A stretch of DNA of 64,000 bases from Micromonospora sp. LH3U1. Its GTDB lineage: Bacteria; Actinomycetota; Actinomycetes; Mycobacteriales; Micromonosporaceae. A program made the translations under genes and the position numbers. This document shows, piece after piece, positions 1-13,391 of this stretch. The stretch lies in contig NZ_CP116936.1 of assembly GCF_028475105.1 (NCBI RefSeq), positions 1,364,001-1,428,000 of the forward strand. The letters are read 5' to 3'. Each line of letters begins with the position of its first letter. The stretch's first letter is position 1. The notes under the pieces are model-generated. The model was not told where the DNA came from and ran no database searches. It saw only the letters and a program-made list of their open reading frames with translations.

Positions 1-1
1 C

Positions 2-1588
<1,587 letters not shown>

Positions 1589-1742
1589 TCCCGCCGAGGG
1601 CTTGACGCGGCGACTAGCCGCGTATACCAACTTAATTACGACTACGACCGATTCGTGACTGTCATACCGGGAAACCGGGGGCCGAGGGCGTTTCATTGGG
1701 TCACGGCGTGCGCACCGGCACGCCGACTGTCGGTCGGGAGGT

Positions 1743-3560
1743 GTGGTGGAGGTCGCCGATCCACGCAACTCGCTCCCCCCGGGACGGGTGGCACCGTTCG
1801 CCACCTTCGTCGTCGGCATCCTGGTGGTCGCCGCGCTGACCGCCGCCGTTCCACTCGCGACGCTCCCGGGTGAGGTGTCCCGACTGCCGGTGGCGTTCTG
1901 GACGATGGCGGCGCTCGCCGTGGTCTGCGACGCGCGCCCGTTCGTTCCGCCGGGGCGCCGGCAGACCTCCGCCGTGTTCCCGTCCACCTGCTTCACCTTC
2001 GCGATCCTGCTCGGCTGGGGCCTCGGCCCGGCGGTGGTGGTGCAGGCGCTGGGGGTGATCGTCTCGGGCTGGCGGATGCGGCACGCACCGTGGCGGACGG
2101 CGTTCAACGTCGGCCAGTACGCGTGCGCCCTCGCCGCCGCCTACGGGGTGATCCAGCTCGGGTCGGGCGCCATCTTCTCCGGCGGTCGGCTGCACTGGAC
2201 CGACGTGGCTGCCGTCGGCGGCGCCACCCTGGCCTGGTTCGTCGTCAACTATGGGCTGGTCAGCTGGGCGGTACGGCTGCGCTTCGGTGACCGGTGGTGG
2301 CCCACCCTCCGCCAGGGCCTCGGCTTCGAGTTGCTCTCCACCGGCTCGCTGCTGCTGCTCGCCCCAGTGCTGGTCGCCGCCGCGCGTGTCAGTGCGGCGC
2401 TGATCCCGCTGGTGCTGGTGCCGCTCTTCGCCGTCTACCGGATGGCCCGGCTGACCGTCGAGCAGCAGCACCTCGCCGCCGCCGACCCGTTGACCGGGCT
2501 GCCCAACCGCAAGGCGTTGCTGGTCGAGGTGGCCGAGCAGGTGCACCTGCACGCCGAGCGGACGGCCCGCGGCGAACCCGACGGCCAGTTGGCGCTGCTG
2601 CTGATCGACCTGGACCGCTTCAAGAACGTCAACGACGCCCTCGGGCACGCCGTGGGCGACCGGCTGCTGGTCGAGGTCAGCGCCCGGCTCTCCGACGTGC
2701 AGCCGCGACCGCAGATGATCGCCCGGCTCGGGGGCGACGAGTTCGCCATCGTCATGACCGGGCTGACCGACGTCGGTCAGGCGCGGGAGTTGGCCGACCG
2801 GGTGGTCCAGGCACTGGACGAGCCGGTGCCCCTCGACGGGCTGCCGTTGGACGTGGGCGGGTCGATCGGGATCGCCCTCTTCCCGGAGCACGGCGAGGAT
2901 TTCGCCACCCTGATGCGCCACGCCGACGTGGCGATGTACGACGCCAAGCACCGTAACGACACGGTGGCTGTCTACGCGCCGGAGTCCGACCACAACTCCG
3001 CCGAGCGACTCGGTCTCCTCGCCGACCTGCGCCGGGTGCTGGAGTCCAGCCCGTCGGCCGAACTGTTCGACGCCGAGCAGGCGGGTCAGCGCCACGCCGA
3101 GGGCGCACCCGAGCAGGTCCAGCATGCCGAGCACGGCCAGCACGGCCAGCACGGCCAGCACGGTCAGGACGCCGAGCAGGGCGAGCACGGCGAGCAGGCT
3201 GACGCTAACGGCCGGGACGGTGTGCCGGGCGAGGTGGCCGGCGCGGAGCGGATGGTCGACGTACCCCTCGCCGTGACGGCGGAGGTGCGCGGCGGTGACG
3301 GGGCGGCGCTGCCCACCGGTGCTCCGGCCGAGGCCGCGCCACACGCGGACCCGGCGTCGGTGATCGCCACGACACCGCGGGCCGGCGGCCGGTGGTGGGG
3401 ACGCCGTCGGCGCAACGACGCCGAACTGGTGCACGCCGATGAGCTGATCAACCGGATCGCCACCGGGGCCGACCCGATCCGGGGCCGCAACACCCGTGCC
3501 ACGGTCACCGGCACCCGCCCGGGCCCGGCCGGGGGCGGCGCGCCGGGGGCGGGAACGGTC
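1743..3560 (+). CDS. membrane GGDEF (diguanylate cyclase) half of a frame-broken GGDEF-EAL gene
   Basis: The GTG start follows GGGAGGT at 1737. Residues about 15-235 hold six or more hydrophobic segments (membrane sensor), then a GGDEF domain opening at DPLTGLPNRKALL (about residue 248) with an intact RLGGDEF motif near residue 330, so cyclic-di-GMP synthesis is plausible. No RxxD inhibitory site precedes GGDEF. A long low-complexity linker follows (His/Gln/Glu repeats, then Ala/Pro/Gly). This frame stays open to a stop at 3851, but the last part is not protein-like, and the expected EAL domain continues in another frame (3584-4483). The shift must lie after 3443, where that second frame opens, most likely within the G-rich stretch near 3530-3600. 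Either one gene (1743-4483) carries a frameshift or sequencing error, or the halves are made separately. Confidence 0.8.
3118..3195 (+). repeat. 9-bp tandem repeat encoding His-Gly-Gln units in the GGDEF linker
   Basis: Successive copies of a CACGGCCAG-like nonamer encode EHGQHGQHGQHGQ between the GGDEF domain and the broken EAL domain. The copies are near-identical, so the tract is prone to slippage. Because the unit is nine bases, copy-number change here would not alter the frame, so the repeat does not itself explain the downstream frame break. Confidence 0.8.
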
Positions 3561-3583
3561 GGTGGTCATCGAACGGAAGCGCG

Positions 3584-4483
3584 GTGGCCGCGATGGGCGA
3601 CGGCGGCCCCGGGTCTCGGAGCGACGTCGGGCCGGGCGCACCAGGGCAACCGCTCGAACCGACCGGGTGGGCGCACGCGGACGGTGAGCCGGCCGACGAC
3701 GCCGGAGAGATCACCATGTACTACCAGCCGCAGATCGCGATCGCGACCGGCGAGGTGGTCGGTGTCGAGGCCCTCCTGCGGTGGCGGCACCCGCGGCGGG
3801 GCATGGTCGACCCGGAGGAACTCATCCGGGTCGCCGAGCAGAGCGCCGTGATGCGGCTGCTCACCCGTCGGGTGGTCGACGACGTGGTCGAGCAGCTCGC
3901 CAAGTGGTCAGCGGCCGGTATCGGCCTGCGCGCGGCGTTGAACGTCAGCGTGCGCGACCTGCACACCGGCGAGATCGCCGACCAGATCGCCGACCGGCTG
4001 GCCCGCTACGGGGTGCCGGCCGAGCGGCTGCAGGTGGAGATCACCGAAGGTGCGTTGATGGCCGACCCGCGCCGGGTGCTGGCCACCATCTCGCGGCTGC
4101 ACCGGATCGGGGTGGGCATCGCGCTGGACGACTTCGGCACCGGTTACTCCTCCCTGCAGCACCTGCGGCGGTTGCCGCTGTCCGAGGTGAAGGTGGACCG
4201 GTCGTTCGTGCTCGGCATGGCGGACGACGCCGACGACGCGGCGATCGTCCGGTCGATGATCGAGCTGGCCGGCGCTCTGGGGCTGCGGGTGGTCGCCGAG
4301 GGCGTCGAGGACGAGCGGACCTGGCGGATGCTGCACGCCGCCGGCTGCGACGCCGCTCAGGGCTGGTTCTACGCCCGGCCCATGCCCGCCGAGGAACTGG
4401 TCACCTGGCTGGCCCGGTACCGGCCGGTTCGCCCGACGGGCGGGCACCCGCAAGCGGACGCGGCGCGTCGACCCACCCGCTGA
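3584..4483 (+). CDS. EAL (cyclic-di-GMP phosphodiesterase) half of the frame-broken GGDEF-EAL gene
   Basis: A complete EAL domain starting at [20 protein letters not shown] (bases about 3711-3770), followed by [27 protein letters not shown], a [10 protein letters not shown] loop, [14 protein letters not shown] and QGWFYARP. The metal and substrate residues of active EAL enzymes are all present. The frame is open from 3443. GTG 3584 and ATG 3593 are possible starts, but neither has a convincing ribosome site, which favours an original continuous GGDEF-EAL polypeptide with the membrane half at 1743. Family proteins with this architecture are normally single chains of about 800-900 residues. Confidence 0.8.
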   Translation: MAAMGDGGPGSRSDVGPGAPGQPLEPTGWAHADGEPADDAGEITMYYQPQIAIATGEVVGVEALLRWRHPRRGMVDPEELIRVAEQSAVMRLLTRRVVDDVVEQLAKWSAAGIGLRAALNVSVRDLHTGEIADQIADRLARYGVPAERLQVEITEGALMADPRRVLATISRLHRIGVGIALDDFGTGYSSLQHLRRLPLSEVKVDRSFVLGMADDADDAAIVRSMIELAGALGLRVVAEGVEDERTWRMLHAAGCDAAQGWFYARPMPAEELVTWLARYRPVRPTGGHPQADAARRPTR

Positions 4484-4551
4484 CCCGCCCGCCAACACGG
4501 CACGAGGGCCGGCGAAGGGGGAGTCGGGGACGCGGCACCGGAGCGGAACAA

Positions 4552-4557
4552 TAGACT
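4552..4557 (+). promoter_or_regulatory. candidate -10 box for gatCAB
   Basis: TAGACT fits the actinobacterial TAnnnT -10 pattern and lies about 85 bases upstream of gatC in the gap after the EAL gene. No good -35 box is visible 16-19 bases upstream, so this is tentative. Confidence 0.3.
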
Positions 4558-4640
4558 CGCTCCGGTCACCGCGCGTCACGCTCCACCCATCGCGCGGCCG
4601 GCACACCGCCCGACCAGCAGGACATCAGAAGGGGGCACGG

Positions 4641-4946
4641 ATGGCCGCCATCTCCCGCGAGGAGGTCGCGCACCTGGCGCGCCTGTCGCGGCTCGCCGTC
4701 ACCGAGGAGGAGCTGGACACGTTCGCCGGCCAGCTCGACGTGATCCTCCAGGCGGTCGCCCAGGTCGGCGAGGTCGCTGCCGCGGACATTCCGCCGACCT
4801 CGCACTCGGTGCCGCTGACCAACATCTTCCGCGAGGACGTGGTCACGCCGTGCCTGACCCCGCAGGAGGCGCTGTCCGGCGCGCCCGACGCCGAGGACCA
4901 GCGGTTCCGCGTACCGCGGATCCTGACCGAGGATGTGGCCTCATGA
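4641..4946 (+). CDS. gatC: aspartyl/glutamyl-tRNA amidotransferase subunit C
   Basis: 101 residues, normal GatC length, starting [25 protein letters not shown] with AGAAGGGGG at about 4627 as ribosome site. GatC is the small stabilising subunit of the GatCAB complex that amidates mischarged Glu-tRNAGln and Asp-tRNAAsn in the cytoplasm. First gene of gatC-gatA-gatB. Its stop lies in CATGAGCGA, a nonamer that recurs at the gatA start 80 bases later, suggesting the two genes once overlapped as ATGA and were separated by an insertion. Confidence 0.95.
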   Translation: MAAISREEVAHLARLSRLAVTEEELDTFAGQLDVILQAVAQVGEVAAADIPPTSHSVPLTNIFREDVVTPCLTPQEALSGAPDAEDQRFRVPRILTEDVAS

Positions 4947-5030
4947 GCGAGCGTGAGCGAGCGAATCATCGATGCAGCGCGCTGGTGCCTCATGGCGTCG
5001 CGGAGCGAAGCGGAGTGACGGCATGAGCGA
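4942..5030 (+). repeat. 80-bp insertion between gatC and gatA flanked by a duplicated nonamer
   Basis: CATGAGCGA occurs at 4942-4950, spanning the gatC stop, and at 5022-5030, spanning the gatA start. The 71 bases between hold repetitive motifs (GAGCGAGCG, GCGGAGCGAAGCGGAG). Removing one nonamer plus the spacer would restore an ATGA stop-start overlap of gatC and gatA. The arrangement resembles a small repeat element with a target duplication. From memory, similar GAGCGAGCG-type spacers are common in Micromonosporaceae, but I could not check this. Confidence 0.6.
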
Positions 5031-6498
5031 TCTCACCAGAATGACCGCGACGGAGATCGCGGCCCTGGTCGCCGGCGGCGAGACCTCCGCCGTCGAGGTG
5101 ACCCAGGCGCACCTGGACCGGATCGCCGCGGTCGACGACCGGGTGCACGCCTTCCTGCACGTGGACACCGACGGCGCGCTCGCCGCGGCCCGCGCGGTGG
5201 ACGAGCGCCGGGCCGCCGGCGAGGACCTGGGCCCCCTCGCGGGTGTGCCGGTCGCGGTCAAGGACGTGCTCGCCACCCGGGGTGTGCCGACCACCGTGGG
5301 GTCGAAGATCCTGGAGGGCTGGCGCCCGCCGTACGACGCGACGATCGTGCAGCGGTTGCGCGAAGCCGGCACGGTGATGCTCGGCAAGACCAACATGGAT
5401 GAGTTCGCGATGGGCTCCTCCACCGAATACTCGGCGTACGGCGCGACGCACAACCCGTGGGACCTGAGCCGGATCCCGGGTGGCTCGGGTGGTGGCAGCG
5501 CCGCCGCGCTGGCCGCGTACGAGGCGCCGCTGGCGATCGGCTCGGACACCGGCGGCTCGATCCGCCAGCCCGGCGCGGTCACCGGCACCGTGGGCGCGAA
5601 GCCCACCTACGGCGGCACCTCCCGCTACGGGCTGGTCGCGTTCTCCTCGTCGCTCGACACCCCCGGCCCGTGTGCCCGGACGGTCCTCGACGCGGCCCTG
5701 CTGCACCAGGTGATCGGCGGGCACGACCCGCGTGACTCCACCTCGATTCCGCAGCCCGTGCCGGACGTGGTGGCGGCGGCGAAGCTCGGCGCGACCGGCG
5801 ACCTGACCGGTGTGCGGCTCGGCATCGTGACCGAGTTCGTCGGCGAGGGCGCCGAGCCGGGTGTCATGGCCGCGTTCCGCGAGTCGGTGGACGCCCTCGC
5901 GAAGCTGGGTGCGGAGATCGTCGAGGTGTCCTGCCCGACGTTCGCGTACGCGCTGCCGGCGTACTACCTGATCGCGCCGAGCGAGTGCTCCTCCAACCTG
6001 GCCCGGTTCGACGGCGTCCGGTTCGGCCTGCGGGTCGGCGACGACGGCAACCGGTCGCTGGAGGAGGTCATGTCGCTGACCCGGGAGGCCGGCTTCGGCC
6101 CGGAGGTCAAGCGCCGCATCATGATCGGCACGTACGCGCTGTCGTCGGGTTACTACGACGCGTACTACGGGCAGGCGCAGAAGGTCCGGACGCTCATCAC
6201 CCGGGACTTCAACGCCGCGTTCGAGCGGGTCGACGCGCTGATCTCGCCGACCACCCCGTCGGTGGCGTTCCCGATGGGCGCACGGACGGCCGACCCGTAC
6301 CAGATGTACCTGGCCGACCTGTACACCATCCCGACCAACCTGTACGGCGGGCCGGGCATCTCGGTGCCCTGCGGCATCTCCGAGGGGCTGCCTGTCGGCC
6401 TGCAGGTGATGGCTCCGACGATGGCCGACGACCGGATGTACCGGGTGGCCGCCGCGCTGGAGTCCGCCATCGGCACGTTCACCCCACCGGCACTGTGA
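5023..6498 (+). CDS. gatA: aspartyl/glutamyl-tRNA amidotransferase subunit A
   Basis: 491-residue amidase-signature enzyme that hydrolyses glutamine to supply ammonia to GatB. The Ser-cisSer-Lys triad is visible: Lys80 in VAVKDVL, Ser155 in GGSGGGSA and nucleophile Ser179 in [12 protein letters not shown], spaced as in characterised GatA. The ATG at 5023 is chosen because [16 protein letters not shown] matches the family N terminus. The frame is open upstream, but only through the repetitive insert at 4951-5021. It is followed 13 bases later by gatB, preceded by a GGCAGGAG ribosome site. Confidence 0.97.
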   Translation: MSDLTRMTATEIAALVAGGETSAVEVTQAHLDRIAAVDDRVHAFLHVDTDGALAAARAVDERRAAGEDLGPLAGVPVAVKDVLATRGVPTTVGSKILEGWRPPYDATIVQRLREAGTVMLGKTNMDEFAMGSSTEYSAYGATHNPWDLSRIPGGSGGGSAAALAAYEAPLAIGSDTGGSIRQPGAVTGTVGAKPTYGGTSRYGLVAFSSSLDTPGPCARTVLDAALLHQVIGGHDPRDSTSIPQPVPDVVAAAKLGATGDLTGVRLGIVTEFVGEGAEPGVMAAFRESVDALAKLGAEIVEVSCPTFAYALPAYYLIAPSECSSNLARFDGVRFGLRVGDDGNRSLEEVMSLTREAGFGPEVKRRIMIGTYALSSGYYDAYYGQAQKVRTLITRDFNAAFERVDALISPTTPSVAFPMGARTADPYQMYLADLYTIPTNLYGGPGISVPCGISEGLPVGLQVMAPTMADDRMYRVAAALESAIGTFTPPAL

Positions 6499-6511
6499 GG
6501 CAGGAGCCCAG

Positions 6512-8011
6512 ATGACGACGACGCTGCCCGCGTACGACGAGGTCGTTGCGCGTTACGAACCGGTGATCGGCCTGGAGACCCACGTCGAGCTGGGCACGAA
6601 CACCAAGATGTTCTGTGGTTGCCCGACCGACTTCGGTGGCGAGCCGAACACCCGGGTCTGCCCGGTGTGCCTGGGCCTGCCTGGTTCGCTGCCGGTGGCC
6701 AACAAGGCGGCCATCGAGGCGATCATCCGGATCGGCCTGGCGTTGAACTGCTCGATCGCCGAGTGGTGCCGGTTCGCGCGGAAGAACTACTTCTACCCGG
6801 ACATGCCGAAGAACTTCCAGATCAGCCAGTACGACGAGCCGATCTGTGTCGACGGTTACCTGGACGTCGAGGTCAACGGCGAGACGGTGCGGATCGAGAT
6901 CGAGCGGGTGCACCTCGAGGAGGACACCGGCAAGACGCTGCACGTCGGTGGCGCGACCGGCCGCATCCACGGCGCGACCGAGTCGCTGGTCGACTACAAC
7001 CGGGCCGGCATTCCGCTGGTCGAGATCGTCACCAAGCCCATCCCGGGCACCGGCGCGCTCGCCCCCGACGTGGCCAAGGCGTACGTCACCGAGCTGCGGG
7101 ACGTGATCCGCACCCTCGGCGTCTCGGACGTGCGGATGGAGGAGGGTTCGCTGCGCTGCGACGTGAACACCTCGCTCAACCTGCCGGGGCAGGAGTGGGG
7201 CACCCGCACCGAGACCAAGAACGTCAACTCGCTGCGCTCGGTGGAGCGGGCGGTCCGCTCGGAGATGTTGCGGCAGGCTTCGGTGCTCGACGCGGGCGGC
7301 CGGATCACCCAGGAGACCCGGCACTTCCACGAGGACACCGGCGACACCACCTCCGGGCGCTCGAAGGAGACGGCCACAGACTACCGGTACTTCCCGGAGC
7401 CGGACCTGGTGCCGATCGCCCCGGACCCGGCCTGGGTCGCCGAGCTGAAGGCCGCCCTGCCGGAGCTGCCCCGGGTGCACCGGCGTCGGCTGCAGCAGCA
7501 GTGGGGGCTCTCCGACCTGGACATGCAGTCGGTGCTGAACGCCGGTGCGGTCGAGCTGATCGAGGCCACCGTGGCCGCCGGCACGACTCCGGCCGCGGCC
7601 CGCAAGTGGTGGCTGGGTGAGCTGTCCCGCCGGGCCAACGAGAGCGGCGTGGAGCTGGCCGAGATCGGTGCGACTCCGGCGCAGGTCGCGGAGCTGCAGG
7701 GGTTGGTCGACGCCGGCAAGCTCAACGACAAGATGGCCCGCACGGTGCTGGAGGGTGTGGTCGATGGTGAGGGCTCGCCCACCGAGATCATGACCAGCCG
7801 GGGCCTGGAGGTCGTCTCGGACACCGGCGCGCTGACCGCGGCCGTGGACGAGGCGATCGCCGCCAACCCGGGCATCGCCGACAAGATCCGCAGCGGCAAG
7901 GTCGCGGCGGTCGGCGCGCTGGTCGGCGCGGTCATGAAGACCACACGCGGTCAGGCCGACGCGAAGACCCTGCGGGAGCTGATCCTGGAGCGCCTCGGCG
8001 TCGAGGGCTGA
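6512..8011 (+). CDS. gatB: aspartyl/glutamyl-tRNA amidotransferase subunit B
   Basis: 499 residues, full length. It phosphorylates the tRNA-bound Glu or Asp and transfers ammonia delivered from GatA. The N-terminal [13 protein letters not shown], Cys-rich [27 protein letters not shown] and [14 protein letters not shown] are diagnostic of the GatB catalytic domain, and a C-terminal YqeY-like helical tRNA-binding tail ends the protein. Third gene of the operon. Its presence, with a tRNA-Gln gene at 60182, fits the indirect route to Gln-tRNA typical of actinobacteria. Confidence 0.97.
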   Translation: MTTTLPAYDEVVARYEPVIGLETHVELGTNTKMFCGCPTDFGGEPNTRVCPVCLGLPGSLPVANKAAIEAIIRIGLALNCSIAEWCRFARKNYFYPDMPKNFQISQYDEPICVDGYLDVEVNGETVRIEIERVHLEEDTGKTLHVGGATGRIHGATESLVDYNRAGIPLVEIVTKPIPGTGALAPDVAKAYVTELRDVIRTLGVSDVRMEEGSLRCDVNTSLNLPGQEWGTRTETKNVNSLRSVERAVRSEMLRQASVLDAGGRITQETRHFHEDTGDTTSGRSKETATDYRYFPEPDLVPIAPDPAWVAELKAALPELPRVHRRRLQQQWGLSDLDMQSVLNAGAVELIEATVAAGTTPAAARKWWLGELSRRANESGVELAEIGATPAQVAELQGLVDAGKLNDKMARTVLEGVVDGEGSPTEIMTSRGLEVVSDTGALTAAVDEAIAANPGIADKIRSGKVAAVGALVGAVMKTTRGQADAKTLRELILERLGVEG

Positions 8012-8099
8012 CCGGCACACCGCACCCCCGGCCGCCTCGGGCGGCGTGATCCGCACCCCCTCGCGAGGGCGTCAACGGCGACGCCTGGATGGAGCCACC

Positions 8100-10457
8100 G
8101 TGACCCAGCACGACCTCGATGTCCTCGGCGAGATCCAGCGGCGGGTGCTCTGGCTCGCCACCCGGATCGTGGACGCGGCCAACCACGACCGGGCCACCGG
8201 CGACGGTGTGAAGGTCGGCGGCCATCAGGCGTCCAGCGCGTCCCTGGTCACGGCGATGACCGCGCTCTGGTTCGCGCATCTGGACGCCGAGGACCGGGTC
8301 GCGGTGAAGCCGCACGCGTCCCCGGTGTTCCACGCCATCCAGTACCTGCTCGGCAACCTGGACCGCTCCTACCTGCCCCGGCTGCGGGCCCGTGGCGGTC
8401 TCCAGTCGTACCCGTCGCGCACGAAGGACCCGGACGAGGTGGACTTCTCCACCGGGTCGGTCGGCCTGGGCGCGGCGGCGCCGCTCTTCGCCGCCGCCAC
8501 CCGGCGGTACGTCGACGCGCACTTCGGTGCCCGCCCGCACTCGCGGTTCGTGGCGCTGATCGGTGATGCCGAGCTGGACGAGGGCAACATCTGGGAGGCG
8601 GTCGCCGACCCCGCCACCACCGGGCTGGGCAACGTCATGTGGCTGGTCGACTTCAACCGCCAGTCGCTGGACCGCGTGGTGCCGGGCATCCGGATCAACC
8701 AGTGGCGGGGTCAGTTCGAGGCGGCCGGCTGGCACGTCGTGGAGGTCAAGTACGGCCGCCGGCTCGCCGAGGCGTACGCCCGACCGGGTGGCGAGGCGCT
8801 GCGCGACTGGATCGACGCGATGCCCAACGAGCAGTACCAGTCGCTGTTCGGGCTGGCCGGTCCGGCGCTGCGCAAGCAGTTCCTGGACGGCGCGCCAGCC
8901 GGCATCGACGAGCTGATCGGCCACGTCGACGACGAGGAGTTGGGCCCGCTCGTCACCGACCTGGGCGGGCACGACCTGCAGGCGATGCTCGACGCGTACG
9001 CCCAGTGCGACGCGGTCACCGACCGGCCCAGCGTCGTCTTCGCGTACACCGTGAAGGGTTGGGGGTTGCCCATCGCCGGCAACCCGCGTAACCATTCCGC
9101 GCTGCTCAGCTCCGAGCAGGTCGACACGCTGCGCGCCGCGCAGGGGTTGACCCGCGAGACCGAGTGGGACCGCCTCGACCCGGCGTCACCGGCCGGGATC
9201 CGGGCCGGCGCCCGCCGGGAGGCGCTGTCCCGCGCGCCCCGCGAGCGCGCGTTGGGGGTCACCGTTCCGGAAAGCACGGGAGTACGCGCAACCAAGCCGA
9301 TCTCCACGCAGGAGGTCTTCGGTCGGGTGCTGGTGGACCTGGCTCGGGACCGGGAGGTAGGCCGCTACCTGGTGACCACCGCCCCGGACGTGGCCACCTC
9401 CACCAACCTGGCCGGCTTCATCAACAAGACCGGGGTGTTCGCCCCCACCGAGCAGCGATCCTGGACCGAGGACCGGATGCTGCGCTGGACGGAGAGCCCT
9501 TCCGGGCAGCACATCGAGCTGGGCATCTCGGAGATGAACCTGTTCCTCCTGCTCGGCCAGCTCGGCCTGTCCTGGGACCTGTCCGGGCAGCCGCTGCTGC
9601 CGGTGGGAACGGTCTACGACCCGTTCGTGCTGCGGGGCCTCGACGCGTTCCTGTACGGCACGTACTCCGGCTCACGGTTCGTGGTGGCCGGCACCCCGTC
9701 GGGCATCACCCTGGCTCCCGAGGGTGGCGCCCACCAGTCCACCATCACCGCGTCGGTCGGCCTGGAGCTGCCCGGCGTGACCTTCGTCGAGCCGGCGTAC
9801 GCCGGCAGCCTGGACTGGCTGCTCTGCGACGCGCTCGGGCAGATCGCCGGCGGATCGTCGCCGGCCGCGACCGCCGCGCCGGCCGAGGACGGGGCGTACT
9901 ACTTCCGGCTGAGCACCCGTCCACTGGACCAGGCGCCGTTCGAGGCGGCCCGGGCCCGGCTCGGCGATGCGGTGCTGCGCCGACAGGTGGTCGCCGGGGC
10001 GTACCGGCTGGTCGACGCGCATCAGGCGTACCCGCACCTGGCCGACGCCCCGGTGGTGCAGCTGGCCGCCTCCGGCGCGGTGCTGCCCGAGGTGCTGACC
10101 GCTGCGGCGGAGCTGGCCGAGGAGGGCGTCGCCGCGCACGTGGTCGACGTGACCTCGCTGGATCGGCTCTACCGGGCCTGGCAGCGCACCCTGCGTCAGG
10201 GCGTGCGGACGGCCACCGTGCCCAGCGTGCCGGGCGCGCTGCGGTCCGCGTTCGCCGATCGGGTGCCGGTGGTGACCGTGCACGACGCCGCGTCGCACGC
10301 CATGGCCTGGCTCGGCTCGGCGGTCGGCGCGCCGGCGGTGCCCCTCGGGGTGGACGAGTTCGGCCAGTCCGGCACCGTCTCCGAGCTGTACGAGTTGCAC
10401 GACCTGCTGCCCGGCAGCATCGTCAACGCCGCCCTGGCCGCCATCGCCCTGCGCTGA
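8100..10457 (+). CDS. AceE-like thiamine-dependent enzyme (pyruvate dehydrogenase E1 / transketolase family)
   Basis: 785 residues starting GTG 8100 behind GGATGGAG; MTQHDLDVLGEIQRRVLWLA follows. The thiamine diphosphate motif GDAELDEGNIWEAV, then NVMWLVDFNRQSLDRVVPG and FEAAGWHVVEVKYG, parallel homodimeric pyruvate dehydrogenase E1 (GDGEMDE, then a hydrophobic stretch and NxQxLDG). A pyrimidine-binding domain (ELGISEMNLFLLLGQLG) and a transketolase C-terminal domain follow. It is shorter than typical AceE (about 890-920 residues), and no E2 or E3 gene is nearby, so the substrate is uncertain. It is transcribed in the direction of gatCAB, about 90 bases downstream, and is convergent with the metallophosphoesterase. 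Confidence 0.8.
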   Translation: MTQHDLDVLGEIQRRVLWLATRIVDAANHDRATGDGVKVGGHQASSASLVTAMTALWFAHLDAEDRVAVKPHASPVFHAIQYLLGNLDRSYLPRLRARGGLQSYPSRTKDPDEVDFSTGSVGLGAAAPLFAAATRRYVDAHFGARPHSRFVALIGDAELDEGNIWEAVADPATTGLGNVMWLVDFNRQSLDRVVPGIRINQWRGQFEAAGWHVVEVKYGRRLAEAYARPGGEALRDWIDAMPNEQYQSLFGLAGPALRKQFLDGAPAGIDELIGHVDDEELGPLVTDLGGHDLQAMLDAYAQCDAVTDRPSVVFAYTVKGWGLPIAGNPRNHSALLSSEQVDTLRAAQGLTRETEWDRLDPASPAGIRAGARREALSRAPRERALGVTVPESTGVRATKPISTQEVFGRVLVDLARDREVGRYLVTTAPDVATSTNLAGFINKTGVFAPTEQRSWTEDRMLRWTESPSGQHIELGISEMNLFLLLGQLGLSWDLSGQPLLPVGTVYDPFVLRGLDAFLYGTYSGSRFVVAGTPSGITLAPEGGAHQSTITASVGLELPGVTFVEPAYAGSLDWLLCDALGQIAGGSSPAATAAPAEDGAYYFRLSTRPLDQAPFEAARARLGDAVLRRQVVAGAYRLVDAHQAYPHLADAPVVQLAASGAVLPEVLTAAAELAEEGVAAHVVDVTSLDRLYRAWQRTLRQGVRTATVPSVPGALRSAFADRVPVVTVHDAASHAMAWLGSAVGAPAVPLGVDEFGQSGTVSELYELHDLLPGSIVNAALAAIALR

Positions 10458-10478
10458 CCCCCGACTTCCGGCCCGCGT

Positions 10479-12065
<1,587 letters not shown>

Positions 12066-12126
12066 GCTGAAAGTCTGACCTGCCCGTCGGAAGATCTTGG
12101 CGAACCTGAACGGATGGTGACGAACG

Positions 12127-13299
12127 TCAGCTCCGGCCGCCGTCGCCGCCGGCGAAGACCACCCGCAGGAGCCGGTCGTCGTCGCCCGCCGGGGTGCCCC
12201 GCCCGTCGTGGTTGGAGGTGCTCACCCAGAGCGACCCGTCCGGTGCCGCGGCCACCGCGCGCAGCCGGCCGTACCGGTTGGTGAGCAGTTCACTGGGCTG
12301 ACCGAGCAGCGTGCCGGTGTCGGTCAGCTCCAGCACCCAGAGGCGCTTGCCGCGCAGGCAGCCGGTGACCAGCAGCCGGTCCGTGGCGGCCAGACCGGAG
12401 CAGGACGCGTCCGCGGTCGCCCACTGCGTGATCGGGTCGGTGAACCGCTTGTCACCGGCACGACCCTCGACCTCGGGCCAGCCGTAGTTGCCGCCCTTGG
12501 TGATCTGGTTGATCTCGTCCCACGTGTTCTGGCCGAACTCGACGGCGTACATCCGCTTGGCGGCGTCCCAGGCGAAGCCCTGGACGTTGCGGTGGCCCAG
12601 TGACCAGACCGGGGAACCGGGATACGGATTGCCCGCGGCGGGCTTGCCGTCCGGGGTGATCCGCAGGATCTTGCCGCCGAGGCTCTTCACGTCCTGGGAG
12701 AGGGGGCGCTGCCCGGCGTCACCCGTGCTGACGTAGAGCTGCCCGTCCGGGCCGAAGCCCAACCCGCCACCGTTGTGCACATTGGCCTTGGGGATGCCGG
12801 TGAGGATCGGGGTGGGCTGCCCGCCGAGTTGCAGCCGGGCGACCCGATTGTCCTGCTCGGCGGTGTAGTAGACGAAGACCGTCCGGTCCTGGGCGTAGCC
12901 GGGGGAGACGGCGATGCCGAGCAGGCCACCCTCACCCGCCGCCGCCACGTCGGGGATCGTCTGCACCGCGCGGACCCGCAGGCCGTCCGGCCCGGATTCG
13001 GGGCCGACCTGCACGATCCGGCCGTTGTCCCGTTCGGTGACCAGAGCGCCGCCGTCCGGCAGGAAGGCGATGGCCCAGGGCACCCGCAAACCCTTGGCGA
13101 GCACGGTCGCCACCGCCTGCTGGCCGGCGCCGCCGGGGCCTGCCGACGCGGACGGGGTGGGCAGGTTGGGCGGCTCACCGGCCGGGTCGGGCTCCGGTTC
13201 GCCGAAGCTGCAACCGGCGGTGAACAGCAGCGCCGCGCAGGACGCCGCGAGGGCCACGCGGAGGCGGCGGGTGCGAGGGTACGGGGGACGGGCTCTCAC
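12127..13299 (-). CDS. PQQ-dependent sugar (glucose/sorbosone) dehydrogenase-like lipoprotein
   Basis: About 390 residues from GTG 13299. A signal peptide ends in the lipobox LLFTAGC, so the protein is probably a secreted lipoprotein. The six-bladed beta-propeller of the soluble glucose dehydrogenase family shows VPWAIAFLPDGGALVTERD, GEGGLLGIAVSPGY, NGGGLGFGPDGQLYVSTGD, GHRNVQGFAWD and GGNYGWPEVEG. Family members oxidise aldoses using PQQ, but many actinobacterial homologues are uncharacterised and no PQQ-synthesis genes are in the window. The frame extends upstream to 13395, but that part lacks coding character and would bury the signal peptide. Confidence 0.85.
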   Translation of the reverse strand: MRARPPYPRTRRLRVALAASCAALLFTAGCSFGEPEPDPAGEPPNLPTPSASAGPGGAGQQAVATVLAKGLRVPWAIAFLPDGGALVTERDNGRIVQVGPESGPDGLRVRAVQTIPDVAAAGEGGLLGIAVSPGYAQDRTVFVYYTAEQDNRVARLQLGGQPTPILTGIPKANVHNGGGLGFGPDGQLYVSTGDAGQRPLSQDVKSLGGKILRITPDGKPAAGNPYPGSPVWSLGHRNVQGFAWDAAKRMYAVEFGQNTWDEINQITKGGNYGWPEVEGRAGDKRFTDPITQWATADASCSGLAATDRLLVTGCLRGKRLWVLELTDTGTLLGQPSELLTNRYGRLRAVAAAPDGSLWVSTSNHDGRGTPAGDDDRLLRVVFAGGDGGRS

Positions 13300-13391
13300 C
13301 CGGCCCAGGGTAGCCCGCCGAACGGCCCGGCCGGGCCCGTCGGGATCCGACGCGTGCCGGTGACACCGGCGGGTGGTCCCCGGCGGACCGC

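Noticed and set aside
1602-1628. TTGACG and TATACC as a promoter for the first GGDEF gene
   Set aside because: Spacer is only 15 bases; too short to support as a promoter.
1701-3641. 646-codon open frame on the minus strand opposite the first GGDEF gene
   Set aside because: It is the complementary shadow of a G+C-rich coding region: Arg/Gly/Gln/His-rich, no domains, no ribosome site, and the plus strand carries clear GGDEF motifs.
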